Source: UBA7703 sp034926785
GTDB taxonomy: Bacteria > Bacillota > Clostridia > Christensenellales > CAG-138
Assembly: GCA_034926785.1 (NCBI GenBank)
Contig: JAYFQU010000010.1
Coordinates: 38,503-102,502 of the forward strand
DNA: 64,000 nt
Reading direction: 5' to 3'
The notes below the pieces were generated by a model. The model searched no databases, was not told the origin of the DNA, and worked only from the letters and a program-made list of their open reading frames with translations. Of this stretch, positions 1 to 8,033 are shown piece after piece. Position numbers and translations under genes: made by a program. Within the stretch, counting starts at the first letter, position 1. Each line of letters starts with the position of its first letter.

Positions 1-62
1 CCTTCGCAGGCGTTGACGATCTCGAAAAACCGTTTGAGATTCGTTACGTTGATTTTCATCAT
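1..62 (-). CDS. 5' end of an unidentified small protein gene (partial)
   Basis: Only the first 20 or so codons lie in the window, reading toward base 1. The peptide starts MMKINVTNLKRFFEIVNACE. A ribosome site (AAGGGG) precedes the two tandem ATG codons at 60-62 and 57-59, and a very good promoter lies upstream. The phrase FFEIVNAC is reminiscent of small conserved clostridial proteins of unknown role, but I cannot assign a family from 20 residues. The gene continues outside the window. Confidence 0.6.
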   Translation of the reverse strand, partial: MMKINVTNLKRFFEIVNACE

Positions 63-95
63 ATTCTTGGTTCCCCTTTCATTTACTTCGCTGTC

Positions 96-124
96 ATTAT
101 ACTTTCTATTTCGAAATAAATCAA
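96..124 (-). promoter_or_regulatory. Sigma-A promoter with palindromic operator in the spacer
   Basis: On the minus strand the -35 is TTGATT (119-124), the spacer is exactly 17 bp and the -10 is a perfect TATAAT (96-101). The spacer contains the perfect 12-bp palindrome TATTTCGAAATA (107-118). A palindrome between -35 and -10 is a classic repressor position, so the partial gene downstream is probably repressor-controlled. The repressor is not identified. Confidence 0.7.
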
Positions 125-456
125 CCATTATTCCACTATTTATTGTGACTATTCTTCCGCAACATCAATTAATAGTAAAAACCATGTGACATTCTTGTGA
201 ATCTCGATTAAACATCATCCGATTTCTGCCAAATTGTCTGTAATGGATGGATACATATCTCGCAATATCCGCTTCTTTATAGGTATTCCAAAAACACCAA
301 TAGCCGCTGACTACTGTCAAACGGCGTATTTGATTGATTCAATTCCAGAGGCTCAACGTTTTGCGGGCGTTCCCGTCCGCCGGCAGAGGTGATTTGGTTG
401 ATCCGATCTGCAAATCACCGCACATCACGAAACCGACAAGGTATCGGCTAACCTGA
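125..456. other. Intergenic stretch without a gene; contains a 9-bp inverted repeat
   Basis: No reading frame in this stretch looks coding. The one clear structure is a perfect 9-bp inverted repeat, GGTGATTTG (388-396) and CAAATCACC (411-419), with a 14-nt spacer, downstream of the GntR gene stop. No T run follows it on the minus strand, so it is not a convincing intrinsic terminator; it could be an operator or a transcript-stabilising hairpin. Confidence 0.4.
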
Positions 457-1224
457 TTATAATACGCGGGAATACTGAATGCCAGTACTTTTTAGTACGA
501 TTTGAAATTTATTTCTATCTCCTCGGGCAAGCTCAATGCAGTATTCAAATATTTCGCCCGCCGTATTTTTTGAAATGCGCTGAATGCGGAATCCAGCTTC
601 ACCCGCGCGCATATGCATCAATTCCGCGTCCCGCTTGCTCAGCGAAACCGCCTCGTAGATCTCAACCGCCTCCAACGGAGAAGCGCCGGAACATTCCCGA
701 ATGGTTGCATAGAGCGAATCGTTCAGCTGATCACGGCTCAGCGCGGGGCAAATATGGGTGGGGATATACGCTGTTTCGAGCAGAAGGGGCTCGCCGTCCG
801 CCATACGGAGCCGTTCAATGCGATACGACGTATCATCAGGCGAGAGATTGAGCGTTTCGGCAATTTTCGCCGGCGGATGAACGGTTGTGAAGGAGATGAC
901 CTTAGAGCTCGGCGCGAGGCCGAGGCCGCGCATCTCGGTCGTAAAATTATCCAGATTGTTGATCGTTCGCTTCAGCTTCGGCTTGCAAACCCGCGTGCCC
1001 ACGCGTTTTTTACGGACGATGACGCCTTCGTCCTCCAGCATTTGAAAGGCCTGCCGCACCGTGGACCGGCTGATACCAAGCAGCTTGCAAAGCGACGTCT
1101 CCGTCGGCAGCGCATCGTTTTCACGCAATTCACCCGACGAAATGCGCGAAGAGAAATAGTTCGACAGTTGCTGATAGACCGGCGCTTCGTTCGTCCACTC
1201 TATGTTCAGTTGTTTCCAATCCAT
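457..1224 (-). CDS. GntR-family transcriptional regulator with UTRA domain (HutC subfamily)
   Basis: This 255-residue protein has the usual length and layout of HutC-type GntR regulators. A winged helix-turn-helix spans about residues 13-78, including ISRSTVRQAFQMLEDEGVI. A UTRA ligand-binding domain covers about 95-245. Such proteins bind DNA as dimers and respond to a small metabolite, often a sugar phosphate or amino acid derivative. The ATG at 1222-1224 is preceded by AGGGGG at good spacing. No catabolic gene is directly attached within the window, so its target could be the partial gene at 1-62, which reads in the same direction, or a distant locus. The ligand is unknown. Confidence 0.9.
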   Translation of the reverse strand: MDWKQLNIEWTNEAPVYQQLSNYFSSRISSGELRENDALPTETSLCKLLGISRSTVRQAFQMLEDEGVIVRKKRVGTRVCKPKLKRTINNLDNFTTEMRGLGLAPSSKVISFTTVHPPAKIAETLNLSPDDTSYRIERLRMADGEPLLLETAYIPTHICPALSRDQLNDSLYATIRECSGASPLEAVEIYEAVSLSKRDAELMHMRAGEAGFRIQRISKNTAGEIFEYCIELARGDRNKFQIVLKSTGIQYSRVL

Positions 1225-1376
1225 GTTAAATTCCCCCTGAAATGAAGACTTTCCCGCCCATGATATGCAACAGGCCCGTCCGTATCAAAACCGCCTCGCC
1301 TACCGGCCCGGGCTACCGATCTGAAATAGCCGCCCTTGATGCGCCAGTTTGGTTCTCCGGTATTTTCCTGCTCTTT

Positions 1377-1404
1377 ATTATACACGATTCATGGTGTCCT
1401 GCAA
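1377..1404 (-). promoter_or_regulatory. Probable promoter of the GntR regulator gene
   Basis: The minus strand carries TTGCAG (1399-1404), a 16-bp spacer and a perfect TATAAT (1377-1382). It would give a leader of about 150 nt before the GntR start codon. Nothing else in the intervening sequence looks like a gene. Confidence 0.6.
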
Positions 1405-1553
1405 TGAAAATCCGCTTCCCGCCAAATTTCGCGAAAAAAGCGGCTTTTTCTTTCATTTCCTTGCCGGCAGCGGAAATCGCTGGTTTTTTTCGCCCCGAAA
1501 GCAGCTTCCCCGATCATACGCCCGCAAAGCACGTGGATTCGAATATCGCTATA

Positions 1554-1567
1554 CTTAATCGATTTAG
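1554..1567. promoter_or_regulatory. Upstream LacI-type operator-like palindrome
   Basis: CTTAATCGATTTAG is a near-perfect palindrome with the central CG step typical of LacI-family operators. It shares TAATCGATT with the palindrome at 1743-1752. The two sites are 187 bp apart centre to centre, about 18 helical turns, so looping by a tetrameric repressor is conceivable. No good promoter overlaps this copy. Confidence 0.5.
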
Positions 1568-1704
1568 TTGAAAATCCCCGACCGTTGTGGTTTTGGAATC
1601 ATTTTTCTACCAAATATTAAATTCTCTCTTCCGTTACCATCAAGGAGGATCTACTTCACGTCAAATTTTACAATTTCGTCTGCGCTATTTTATCGTTCTC
1701 CGAC

Positions 1705-1733
1705 TTGCCAAGCAAATGCAGCATAGCTATAAT
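1705..1733 (+). promoter_or_regulatory. Promoter of the LacI-family gene
   Basis: TTGCCA (1705-1710), a 17-bp spacer and a perfect TATAAT (1728-1733) precede the LacI gene. The expected transcription start near 1740 lies immediately before the palindrome at 1743-1752. Confidence 0.75.
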
Positions 1734-1742
1734 CAAGATACG

Positions 1743-1752
1743 TAATCGATTA
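1743..1752. promoter_or_regulatory. LacI-type operator at the transcription start
   Basis: TAATCGATTA is a perfect 10-bp palindrome with a central CG, placed about +3 to +12 relative to the TATAAT box at 1728-1733. This is the position expected for steric repression. With the sister site at 1554-1567 it suggests that the LacI-family protein encoded downstream represses its own gene. Confidence 0.6.
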
Positions 1753-1871
1753 AGCATAGTTTAATTTTGCATATTCTTTTTTTACTTTTTCCACGGTTCG
1801 GGAACCTTTCATAGTCTATCTCCCAATTGCTTCATTTCCTGGCAGATTTTTTAATACGACAGGCGGTAGCC

Positions 1872-2885
1872 ATGATTACAATCAAGGATATTTCCGAGCG
1901 CTGCGGTGTTTCTCGCGCAACGGTGAGCAAAGCGCTCAATGGTCATACCGATATCGGTGCGGATACCATCGCCCAGATTCGCCGCGCCGCCAAGGAGATG
2001 GGATACCTGCCCAACGCCACCGCGCGCACGCTTAAGCTAGGGCGGTCGCATAACATCGGCGTTCTCTTTGTCGATAAAACAGCCTGCGGCCTGACGCACG
2101 AGTACTTTTCTTCTATTCTTGACAGCCTTAAGGTAGAAGCGGAGCGCCGCGGGTATGATATCACGTTCATCAGCAAGGATATCGGCGAGTTTTCAATGGA
2201 CTACTATGAGCACACGAAATATCGCAACTGCGACGGTGTGATCATTGCCTCGGTGGACTTCTCCGATCCTGCGGTCATCCGCCTGGTTTCCAGCGAAATC
2301 CCAACCGTTACCCTCGATTTTATTTTTGACAATCGCACATCTGTGCTCTCGGACAATATCGGAGGTATGTCCGCGCTGGTCAACTATGTCTACAAGATGG
2401 GACATCGGCGCATCGCATTCATACACGGCGAGGATACTTCCGTCACGCAGAAACGGCTGATCAGCTTTCACAAAACATGCGCGAGCCTCGGCATTCATGT
2501 CCCGGAGTACTATGTCCAGCCCGCGCTCTACCACGATCCAAAATCCAGCGGCCTTGCCACGCGCGAGCTGCTCTCCCTGCCGGATCGTCCAACCTGCATT
2601 CTCTACCCCGATGACTTTTCGATTATCGGCGGCATGAATGAGCTAGAACGGCAGGGCGTCTCAATTCCCGAGGATATGAGCGTCGCCGGATATGACGGAA
2701 TCCTGCTCTCGCAGGTGCTCCATCCACGCCTGACAACCTATCGCCAGGATACCGAGGCAATGGGCCGCGAGGCGGCGGCGAAGCTCGTGGAAGCTATTGA
2801 GCAGCCCAAAACATGCCTTCCTCAGCAGATTGTGGTCTCCGGCCAGCTGCTCGAAGGCGATACCGTGAAGGACATCAACAACTGA
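1872..2885 (+). CDS. LacI-family transcriptional regulator
   Basis: The 337-residue protein begins with a LacI helix-turn-helix (TIKDISERCGVSRATVSKAL, residues 2-21) and hinge, followed by a periplasmic-binding-protein-like sensor domain from about residue 60 to the end. I chose the ATG at 1872 rather than an in-frame start 45 bases upstream, because AGGCGG sits about 6 bases before it and LacI proteins start just before this helix. The family represses sugar-uptake or catabolic genes and is released or activated by a sugar or sugar phosphate. No sugar transporter lies next to it; the aminotransferase-kinase-aldolase genes begin after a terminator on the opposite strand. Autoregulation is suggested by the palindromes upstream. 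Confidence 0.9.
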   Translation: MITIKDISERCGVSRATVSKALNGHTDIGADTIAQIRRAAKEMGYLPNATARTLKLGRSHNIGVLFVDKTACGLTHEYFSSILDSLKVEAERRGYDITFISKDIGEFSMDYYEHTKYRNCDGVIIASVDFSDPAVIRLVSSEIPTVTLDFIFDNRTSVLSDNIGGMSALVNYVYKMGHRRIAFIHGEDTSVTQKRLISFHKTCASLGIHVPEYYVQPALYHDPKSSGLATRELLSLPDRPTCILYPDDFSIIGGMNELERQGVSIPEDMSVAGYDGILLSQVLHPRLTTYRQDTEAMGREAAAKLVEAIEQPKTCLPQQIVVSGQLLEGDTVKDINN

Positions 2886-2955
2886 CGCAAAAACCCTGCA
2901 CGATAGCACCGGAACTACATTGGACAGATTTTGTGCATCCCGGGAGGCGCATCCT

Positions 2956-3021
2956 ATGGAAAGTATCTCGCAGCAGGAGATTTCGCCGATCTTCCCTTTG
3001 GAACAGCGCATTGATTTATAA
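2956..3021 (+). CDS. Possible 21-residue peptide (weak)
   Basis: GGGAGG (2942-2947) lies 8 bases before an ATG that opens a 21-codon frame ending in TAA at 3019-3021. The peptide starts MESISQQEISPIF. A good ribosome site is the only support; there is no recognisable motif and such short frames arise by chance. It lies between the LacI gene and the terminator that follows. Confidence 0.2.
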   Translation: MESISQQEISPIFPLEQRIDL

Positions 3022-3072
3022 TCTGGCACGGCTGAGTAAGATGGAGACATAACGAACCGAAAAACGCAAAAT

Positions 3073-3099
3073 GGCGGGGCGCGCAGCTCCGCCGTTTTT
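3073..3099. terminator. Bidirectional intrinsic terminator between convergent genes
   Basis: GGCGGGGC (3073-3080) pairs with GCTCCGCC (3086-3093) apart from one G-T wobble, with a GCGCA loop. It is followed by GTTTTT on the plus strand and preceded by A-rich sequence that gives T runs on the minus strand. It would end transcription from the LacI gene and from the aldolase operon. Confidence 0.8.
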
Positions 3100-3114
3100 G
3101 TTATCCCCGAATGC

Positions 3115-4314
3115 TTAATTTAGCCCGAGTTGTTCCCTTGCCGCCTCTTCCGCCGCCTTACAGGCCAGATAGGCTCCGTTTAAGTCTGCTCCACAGCAGA
3201 TTACGCCGTGGTTCATCAGGAGACAGCCATTACGGGTCTCGAGCGCACCAAGCGCCACGCTGGAAAGTTTTTTGGTAGAGGGCAGCGCGTGCCCCGCGCA
3301 GCGCATCTCGCTTCCGATCTTCGCCTGCATATCGCCCGTGATGCAGCAGATGGTCTTTCGCGCCGCGGCAAACACGCCGCAGAGCTTAGCGTGGGTGTGA
3401 ATCACCGCGCCGACATCCGCCCTTGCCGCAAAGATATCGCGGTGTAGCCGCTTTTCGCTCGTGGGTTTGCGCTGGTCGCCATAGGCGAGCGACGAGAGTT
3501 CAACCTTGACGATATCGTCCGGTGCGAGCAGATGGTATGCAACCCCGCTCGGCGTGCAGAGCATATGCGTTTCATCCAACCGAACCGCGAGATTCCCCCA
3601 GGTTCCCTGCAGCAGTCCCTCCTCCACCAGCCGGTTCCCATAACGGACAATCTCTTCGCGCAGGGATTGTTCCCGCGCGCTTCGCTCCGGCTTGGCGCTC
3701 TTCGCAGGCTGCGCTTTGACCTCCGCCTCTACCGTAAGGTTGATCTTGGAATACTTCTTTTGGTAGATCATGTGCATCAGGGCTGCGGAGAACAGCGGAA
3801 CCCGCTTTGCGCCGCCAATCTTTCCCGCAAGAATGTGCGTCATCGCCGCCTTTTCCAGCAGAACTGCGCCCGTGAGCGCTTCGCTGACCGAGCGTCCGGT
3901 GATCAGCATCCCCTCCCCGCGCACAAAGCAGCTGTTGCGGTTCTTCAGGCAGCGCGCAATTTCGTCCGCCGCCAAAGACCCGGCTGTACGCGCGGTCAGC
4001 CCAACGATCTGCGCCATGTCGTCCAGTTCCGCAGTCAGCTTTCCCATGCTGTTTGCGATCTGCGGCGCATAGGTTCCCGAGAGCAGCAGCACCGTCTTTG
4101 CCTCCGGCTTAACCGCAAACGCCGCGAGAGACGGCTCCAGCTCGCTCTCTGGCGAAAGCTCCCGAATGATGGCATCCTTGCCGTTCAGCTCCGCAACGAA
4201 CAGCACATTTTGCTCCCCGCGCAGGGCGGCCTTGACTGTGCCCGTGAGTAGTTTTTCATGCCGCAGCTGCGCGGCTATCTCGAGAAAGGCCTTTGCGGCC
4301 TCTGGTTTTGTCAT
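3115..4314 (-). CDS. Two-domain class II aldolase/adducin family protein with degenerate N-terminal copy
   Basis: The C-terminal half (about 215-399) is a complete class II aldolase/epimerase domain. It has GNLAVR and TPSG substrate-phosphate motifs, candidate catalytic Glu287 (PTSEKRLHRD), and metal-binding histidines His306, His308 (HTHA) and His369 (NHG). The N-terminal half (about 1-205) appears to be a diverged copy: its LSGTYA occupies the HTHA position and VRGEGMLITG the MNHGVICCG position, so the metal ligands are lost. Known members cleave or epimerise phosphorylated sugars such as fuculose or ribulose phosphate. It is the last gene of an aminotransferase-kinase-aldolase set, 37 bases after the kinase. 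The likely job is retro-aldol cleavage of the phosphorylated intermediate; the substrate is unknown. Confidence 0.85.
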   Translation of the reverse strand: MTKPEAAKAFLEIAAQLRHEKLLTGTVKAALRGEQNVLFVAELNGKDAIIRELSPESELEPSLAAFAVKPEAKTVLLLSGTYAPQIANSMGKLTAELDDMAQIVGLTARTAGSLAADEIARCLKNRNSCFVRGEGMLITGRSVSEALTGAVLLEKAAMTHILAGKIGGAKRVPLFSAALMHMIYQKKYSKINLTVEAEVKAQPAKSAKPERSAREQSLREEIVRYGNRLVEEGLLQGTWGNLAVRLDETHMLCTPSGVAYHLLAPDDIVKVELSSLAYGDQRKPTSEKRLHRDIFAARADVGAVIHTHAKLCGVFAAARKTICCITGDMQAKIGSEMRCAGHALPSTKKLSSVALGALETRNGCLLMNHGVICCGADLNGAYLACKAAEEAAREQLGLN

Positions 4315-4351
4315 GGCGATTCATCCTCCGTTGACAAGCATGAAGATCATT

Positions 4352-5884
4352 CTATGCTTCCTGTGTAAAGCGCTTTCCGTTCGCCTGCTGATAGAGTCCG
4401 GAGAGCGAACGGTAAAGGCCCTGATATTGCACAAAGAGCGATTCGTAGACCGCTCTGTGCGCTTCGTTCGGCGTAAAGGTTGCGCTTACGCGCACAAACT
4501 TTTTCGCCGAGGGGAAGTCCGGCAACTCGCCTAGGCCGATGAGCGCGACCACCGCCGCGCCGACCGCGCCGGCATTGCGCGGATTCTCCACCACGCTGAT
4601 TTTGCGGCCGGTCACATCCGCGAGGATCTGCATCCACCCCTTGTCCAGCGCGCCGCCGCCAATGATGCGTACGTCGTCGCAGGCGATGCCATAATCCTTG
4701 CAGTAATTCTGCAGGATCCAGCGAATATTATAGGCGATACCCTCGTAGACCGCGCGCATGAGATGCTCGCGCGTATGTACCATAGTGATGTTAAACAGCG
4801 TTGCCCGCGTGGTCGTGCTCGAAACCGGGCAGCGCTCGCCGAGCATCCACGGCGTGCAGATAAGCCCGTCGCTCCCAGGCGGAACGGTCGCGATCACCTC
4901 ATCCATATAGTTGAACACGCCGCTGCCGTATTTTTCCTTTTCGTGGCGAAAGAACTGATCCCGAATCCACTCGATATTCGCCCCCGCACTCTCCGTGATG
5001 CCGGCGATGAGGTTCATACCCGGGTCGGCGCTCTGAATCGCCGCCGCGCCATGCCGAAAACTGTCCCCCGTCTTCGTCGCCGCCGCAACCCATGCCGAAG
5101 TGCCGAGGTAAACGTGAACATCTCCGTCCTCCTGCTGACCCGCGCCAACCGCCGCAGCCTGAACATCGTCGCACCCGCCGAAAACCGACGTACCCTCCAG
5201 AAGTCCCGTCTCTCGCGCGGCTGCCGCCGTGAGCCCGCCGACCAAGTCGGTGCTCTTCACGAGCGGCGGGAGTTTTTTCATATCGATCCCCGCAAGCGGA
5301 AGCACCGAAAGCCAGGTCTTTTTCTTGAGGTCAAAGCCGTATCCGGAGGCGCCGGAGAGCTCCGTCACCATTTTTCCGGTACAGCGGAACTTGAGATATC
5401 CGTTTACGTCGAGGATACGGTGGGCGTTTTGATACACCTCCGGCCGTTCCTCCTTGAGCCAGATGATCTTCGCGATACAGTCCTTGCCCATGATCGGCGT
5501 CCCGGCGAGCAGGGTAAAGAGCCGCTTGCCGCCGATTTTCTTCATAATGCTCTGCGCCTGTTTCTCCGCGCGCCCATCCACCCAGGTGATATTGGGATAG
5601 AGCACCGCGCCGTCCTCTGTCACGGGAATCACGCCCTGCGCCTGCGTGGAGAAGACGATTCCGGCAATGCTCTCAGGCGGGATATCGTTATCCGCCAACA
5701 CACGCCGGCTGGTTTCACAAACCGCTTTCCAATAGTCCGCGGGGTCCTGCTCAACCCAAGCGGGGTTGGGATAATAGGTTGGATACGGCGCGCTCGCTGT
5801 TGCGCGAATGCTGCCGTCGAATCGTACCAGCACGGCCTTGTCCGAGCTGGTGCCGATATCGTGGGCAAGGATATAGCGTTCCAT
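4352..5884 (-). CDS. FGGY-family carbohydrate kinase (xylulokinase-like)
   Basis: The 510-residue length fits FGGY sugar kinases. The N-terminal ATP-binding signature DIGTSSDKAVLV, the YPNPAWVEQDPADYW segment, GCDDVQAAAVGAG with VYLGTSAWVA, and the C-terminal IGGGALDKGWMQILADVTG all match the two-domain actin-like fold. The family phosphorylates keto-sugars or polyols with ATP in the cytoplasm. GGAGG precedes the ATG by 7 bases. It lies between the aminotransferase and the aldolase with 37-base gaps on both sides, so it probably phosphorylates the product of one for the other. Xylulose is not implied; FGGY substrates cannot be read from sequence alone. Confidence 0.9.
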   Translation of the reverse strand: MERYILAHDIGTSSDKAVLVRFDGSIRATASAPYPTYYPNPAWVEQDPADYWKAVCETSRRVLADNDIPPESIAGIVFSTQAQGVIPVTEDGAVLYPNITWVDGRAEKQAQSIMKKIGGKRLFTLLAGTPIMGKDCIAKIIWLKEERPEVYQNAHRILDVNGYLKFRCTGKMVTELSGASGYGFDLKKKTWLSVLPLAGIDMKKLPPLVKSTDLVGGLTAAAARETGLLEGTSVFGGCDDVQAAAVGAGQQEDGDVHVYLGTSAWVAAATKTGDSFRHGAAAIQSADPGMNLIAGITESAGANIEWIRDQFFRHEKEKYGSGVFNYMDEVIATVPPGSDGLICTPWMLGERCPVSSTTTRATLFNITMVHTREHLMRAVYEGIAYNIRWILQNYCKDYGIACDDVRIIGGGALDKGWMQILADVTGRKISVVENPRNAGAVGAAVVALIGLGELPDFPSAKKFVRVSATFTPNEAHRAVYESLFVQYQGLYRSLSGLYQQANGKRFTQEA

Positions 5885-5921
5885 CCGACTGCCTCCAGAT
5901 GTTCTTGGTCGTTTTTGTATC

Positions 5922-7409
5922 TCAGTGTTCCCCGGTATTTACAACATGGGAGAATACGGTTTCAAAGCGATTCAATGCGTCCGCAATCACCTCGTCGGTA
6001 TCCGCAAGCGAGGTATAGAGCCTGCTGCCGGCGAGGGTCACGATGCCGTTTGCCATATACGCCGCGCCCATCCGCTCCATTGCATCCTTACGGCGGGTCA
6101 TCATCGCTTTGTTTCTGAGAAGCCCCAGAGCGGACTTGGCAAAACTCATGCTTGAATAGTCGTAGCTCATGGCGCCCGTGCACTCCAGATGCACAATCGA
6201 GCCCTGGTTATAGGCCACAAACGGCAGATCGTATTTTGCGATCAGCGCCTTCAAACCGTCCGCCAGCTTGTCTCCCTGCTTCCCTGCAATTTCGCAGGCG
6301 TTCGTGCGCTCAATCTCGCGGATTGCCGTATACCCGGCCAGCGAGGAGAGCGGGTTTGCCGCGAGTGTTCCGCCGACATAGGCGCGGTGTTTGCCGGTGG
6401 CGAGCCCCGCCGCCATGAGGGAGGCATATTCCTTTTTGCCGCCGACTCCGCCCGCCGCGGGATACCCGCCTGCAACGATTTTTCCGAAGACGGTAAGGTC
6501 GGGCACGATATGGAAGTAACCCTGCGCGCCGCCGAGACCGACGCGGAAGCCGGTGACCACCTCGTCGAAGATCAGCAAAGCGCCATACGTATCGCAGAGC
6601 GCACGCACGCCCGCGTTATAGTCCATTGCGACGGGCCGCGTCCCGCTCTCGGGGCCGACAGGCTCCACAATGACCGCCGCCGTACCGCCCTTGACGCGGT
6701 TGAGGCGCAGCATGGATTCGAGCATGTTCAGGTCGTTCGGGCGCACCTCGTCGGTGAGCGCATAGCAGCCGCTGGGAATTCCGTGGGACTCCAGCAGCGC
6801 GCGGCTGCCGGGAATCTTGAGCCCATATACCATCTGATCCGACCAGCCGTGATAGGCCCCGCCGATTTTGATGATGCGCTTGTGGTTCGTTGCGATGCGC
6901 GCAATGCGCAGGGACGCCATGACCGCCTCCGTACCGCTGCCGAGCATGCGGAACATCTCAACCGCGGGCATATGCCGGTGGATCTCCTTGGCGATCAGCA
7001 GTTCCGCTTCGTGCAGAAGACCCGTCACGGGGCCGCATTCTTCGATGAGCCCCATCGCCGCCTTGCGCACGGCTTCGTTGTTGCTGCCGAGGATGGTCGG
7101 CCCGCCCGCCTGCAAAAAATCGATATAGCGGTTGCCGTCCGCGTCGGTCATATAGGCGCCGTCCGCCTTGTTGACGCAGATCGGAAATGGCTTGTTGAAC
7201 GCGAGGTTATGCTGTACGCCGCCGGGAATATACTCCTTCGCCTCTTCATAGACGGCGCGGGAGCGGACGCATTTCTCGTCAAAATAGCGCATCACTTCGC
7301 CCTGATAATACTCCGGCGCCATCTCGTAGATCGGCGCGTCGGTGAGCTTTTTCAGCTGTTCATTGATCGCCTTCGGGTCGTCCCAACGGCTGATTCCGCA
7401 ATTTGTCAT
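5922..7409 (-). CDS. Class III PLP-dependent aminotransferase (glutamate-1-semialdehyde aminomutase-like)
   Basis: The 495-residue protein has the class III fold: YIDFLQAGGPTILGSN, GSGTEAVMASLRIAR for cofactor phosphate, GGAYHGWSD, IFDEVVTGFR with the pyridine-ring Asp, and the Schiff-base lysine in FGKIVAGGYPAAG. It resembles glutamate-1-semialdehyde aminomutase but has about 65 extra N-terminal residues, and no haem genes are nearby. In this operon it precedes an FGGY kinase and a class II aldolase. I infer it removes or moves an amino group on a sugar-like or polyol-like amine before phosphorylation and cleavage. GGGGAG precedes the ATG by 6 bases. The true substrate is not known. Confidence 0.85.
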   Translation of the reverse strand: MTNCGISRWDDPKAINEQLKKLTDAPIYEMAPEYYQGEVMRYFDEKCVRSRAVYEEAKEYIPGGVQHNLAFNKPFPICVNKADGAYMTDADGNRYIDFLQAGGPTILGSNNEAVRKAAMGLIEECGPVTGLLHEAELLIAKEIHRHMPAVEMFRMLGSGTEAVMASLRIARIATNHKRIIKIGGAYHGWSDQMVYGLKIPGSRALLESHGIPSGCYALTDEVRPNDLNMLESMLRLNRVKGGTAAVIVEPVGPESGTRPVAMDYNAGVRALCDTYGALLIFDEVVTGFRVGLGGAQGYFHIVPDLTVFGKIVAGGYPAAGGVGGKKEYASLMAAGLATGKHRAYVGGTLAANPLSSLAGYTAIREIERTNACEIAGKQGDKLADGLKALIAKYDLPFVAYNQGSIVHLECTGAMSYDYSSMSFAKSALGLLRNKAMMTRRKDAMERMGAAYMANGIVTLAGSRLYTSLADTDEVIADALNRFETVFSHVVNTGEH

Positions 7410-7448
7410 ATCATTCTCCCCGCCGGACTGCGCATCCGGCTTGATTTT

Positions 7449-8033
7449 TTATTTTACCGCGTTGTTTGTGCGGATGTTCTGCAGTAGATATCCGAGCATC
7501 AGGCGCATGTCCTTGCGCATCTTGTCTTGTTCAAACGGCAGCCCGTGTGCGAGAAGATGGTTCACCTGACCGTAATAGAGCCCCATCGTCATCTGGGCGA
7601 GCAGATCCGCCGAAATCGGAGCCGTCGCGGGAAACGCGCCGAACTCGGCCTCATACTGACGCGCAATAAGCCTCTCAATTTCGCCTACGCGCCCGCTCTC
7701 GCCGCCGAGGATGGTCGCGTTGGTCAGCCGCGCCATCACGCGCGGATAGTTCGCCGTGTCGTCGATCAGTTTCTCCAGCAACGCCTGAATCAACGCGAGA
7801 CCGCGCAGTTCACACTGCTCGCCAAACTCAATCAGTTCGCCAATCTCAGCAACCGCGATGGCTTGCTGCAGCTCACCCGCGTCCGCAAAATGGTTAAACA
7901 CCGTCGTCCGGCAAACGTCCGCCGCGGCGGCAATGTCGTCAAACGGGACATTACCTACGCCGTGTTTTTCATACAGTCCCTTCGCCGCGTGCAGAATTGC
8001 CCGCTGCGTCTTGTTTCTCTTTCGCTCGCTCAT
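7449..8033 (-). CDS. TetR-family transcriptional regulator
   Basis: The 194-residue protein has a TetR helix-turn-helix at about residues 8-55 (ILHAAKGLYEKHGV, CRTTVFNHFADAGELQQAI) and a helical ligand/dimerisation domain. Its ATG overlaps the stop codon of the GtrA-like gene upstream (ATGA), with AGGAGG 7 bases before. It lies 39 bases before the aminotransferase and is likely co-transcribed with the pathway genes, so it may be the local repressor. A candidate operator is the perfect palindrome at 8676-8687. The ligand is unknown. Confidence 0.85.
   Translation of the reverse strand: MSERKRNKTQRAILHAAKGLYEKHGVGNVPFDDIAAAADVCRTTVFNHFADAGELQQAIAVAEIGELIEFGEQCELRGLALIQALLEKLIDDTANYPRVMARLTNATILGGESGRVGEIERLIARQYEAEFGAFPATAPISADLLAQMTMGLYYGQVNHLLAHGLPFEQDKMRKDMRLMLGYLLQNIRTNNAVK

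Noticed and set aside
1242..1571. Plus-strand frame of 109 codons between the GntR and LacI genes
   Set aside because: No ribosome site, atypical composition, and it overlaps the GntR promoter. The gap is better explained as regulatory DNA.
4763..6118. Long plus-strand open frame opposite the FGGY kinase and aminotransferase genes
   Set aside because: It is rich in Arg, Ala and Pro, lacks a ribosome site and lies antisense to well-supported genes. High-GC genes leave such shadows; the same holds for long antisense frames at 6189-7487, 14696-16045, 46288-47412, 49301-50383 and 58747-60033.
5922..7409. Haem-pathway glutamate-1-semialdehyde aminomutase (hemL)
   Set aside because: The fold is the same, but the protein has a long extra N terminus, no hem genes are near, and it is linked to a sugar kinase and an aldolase.
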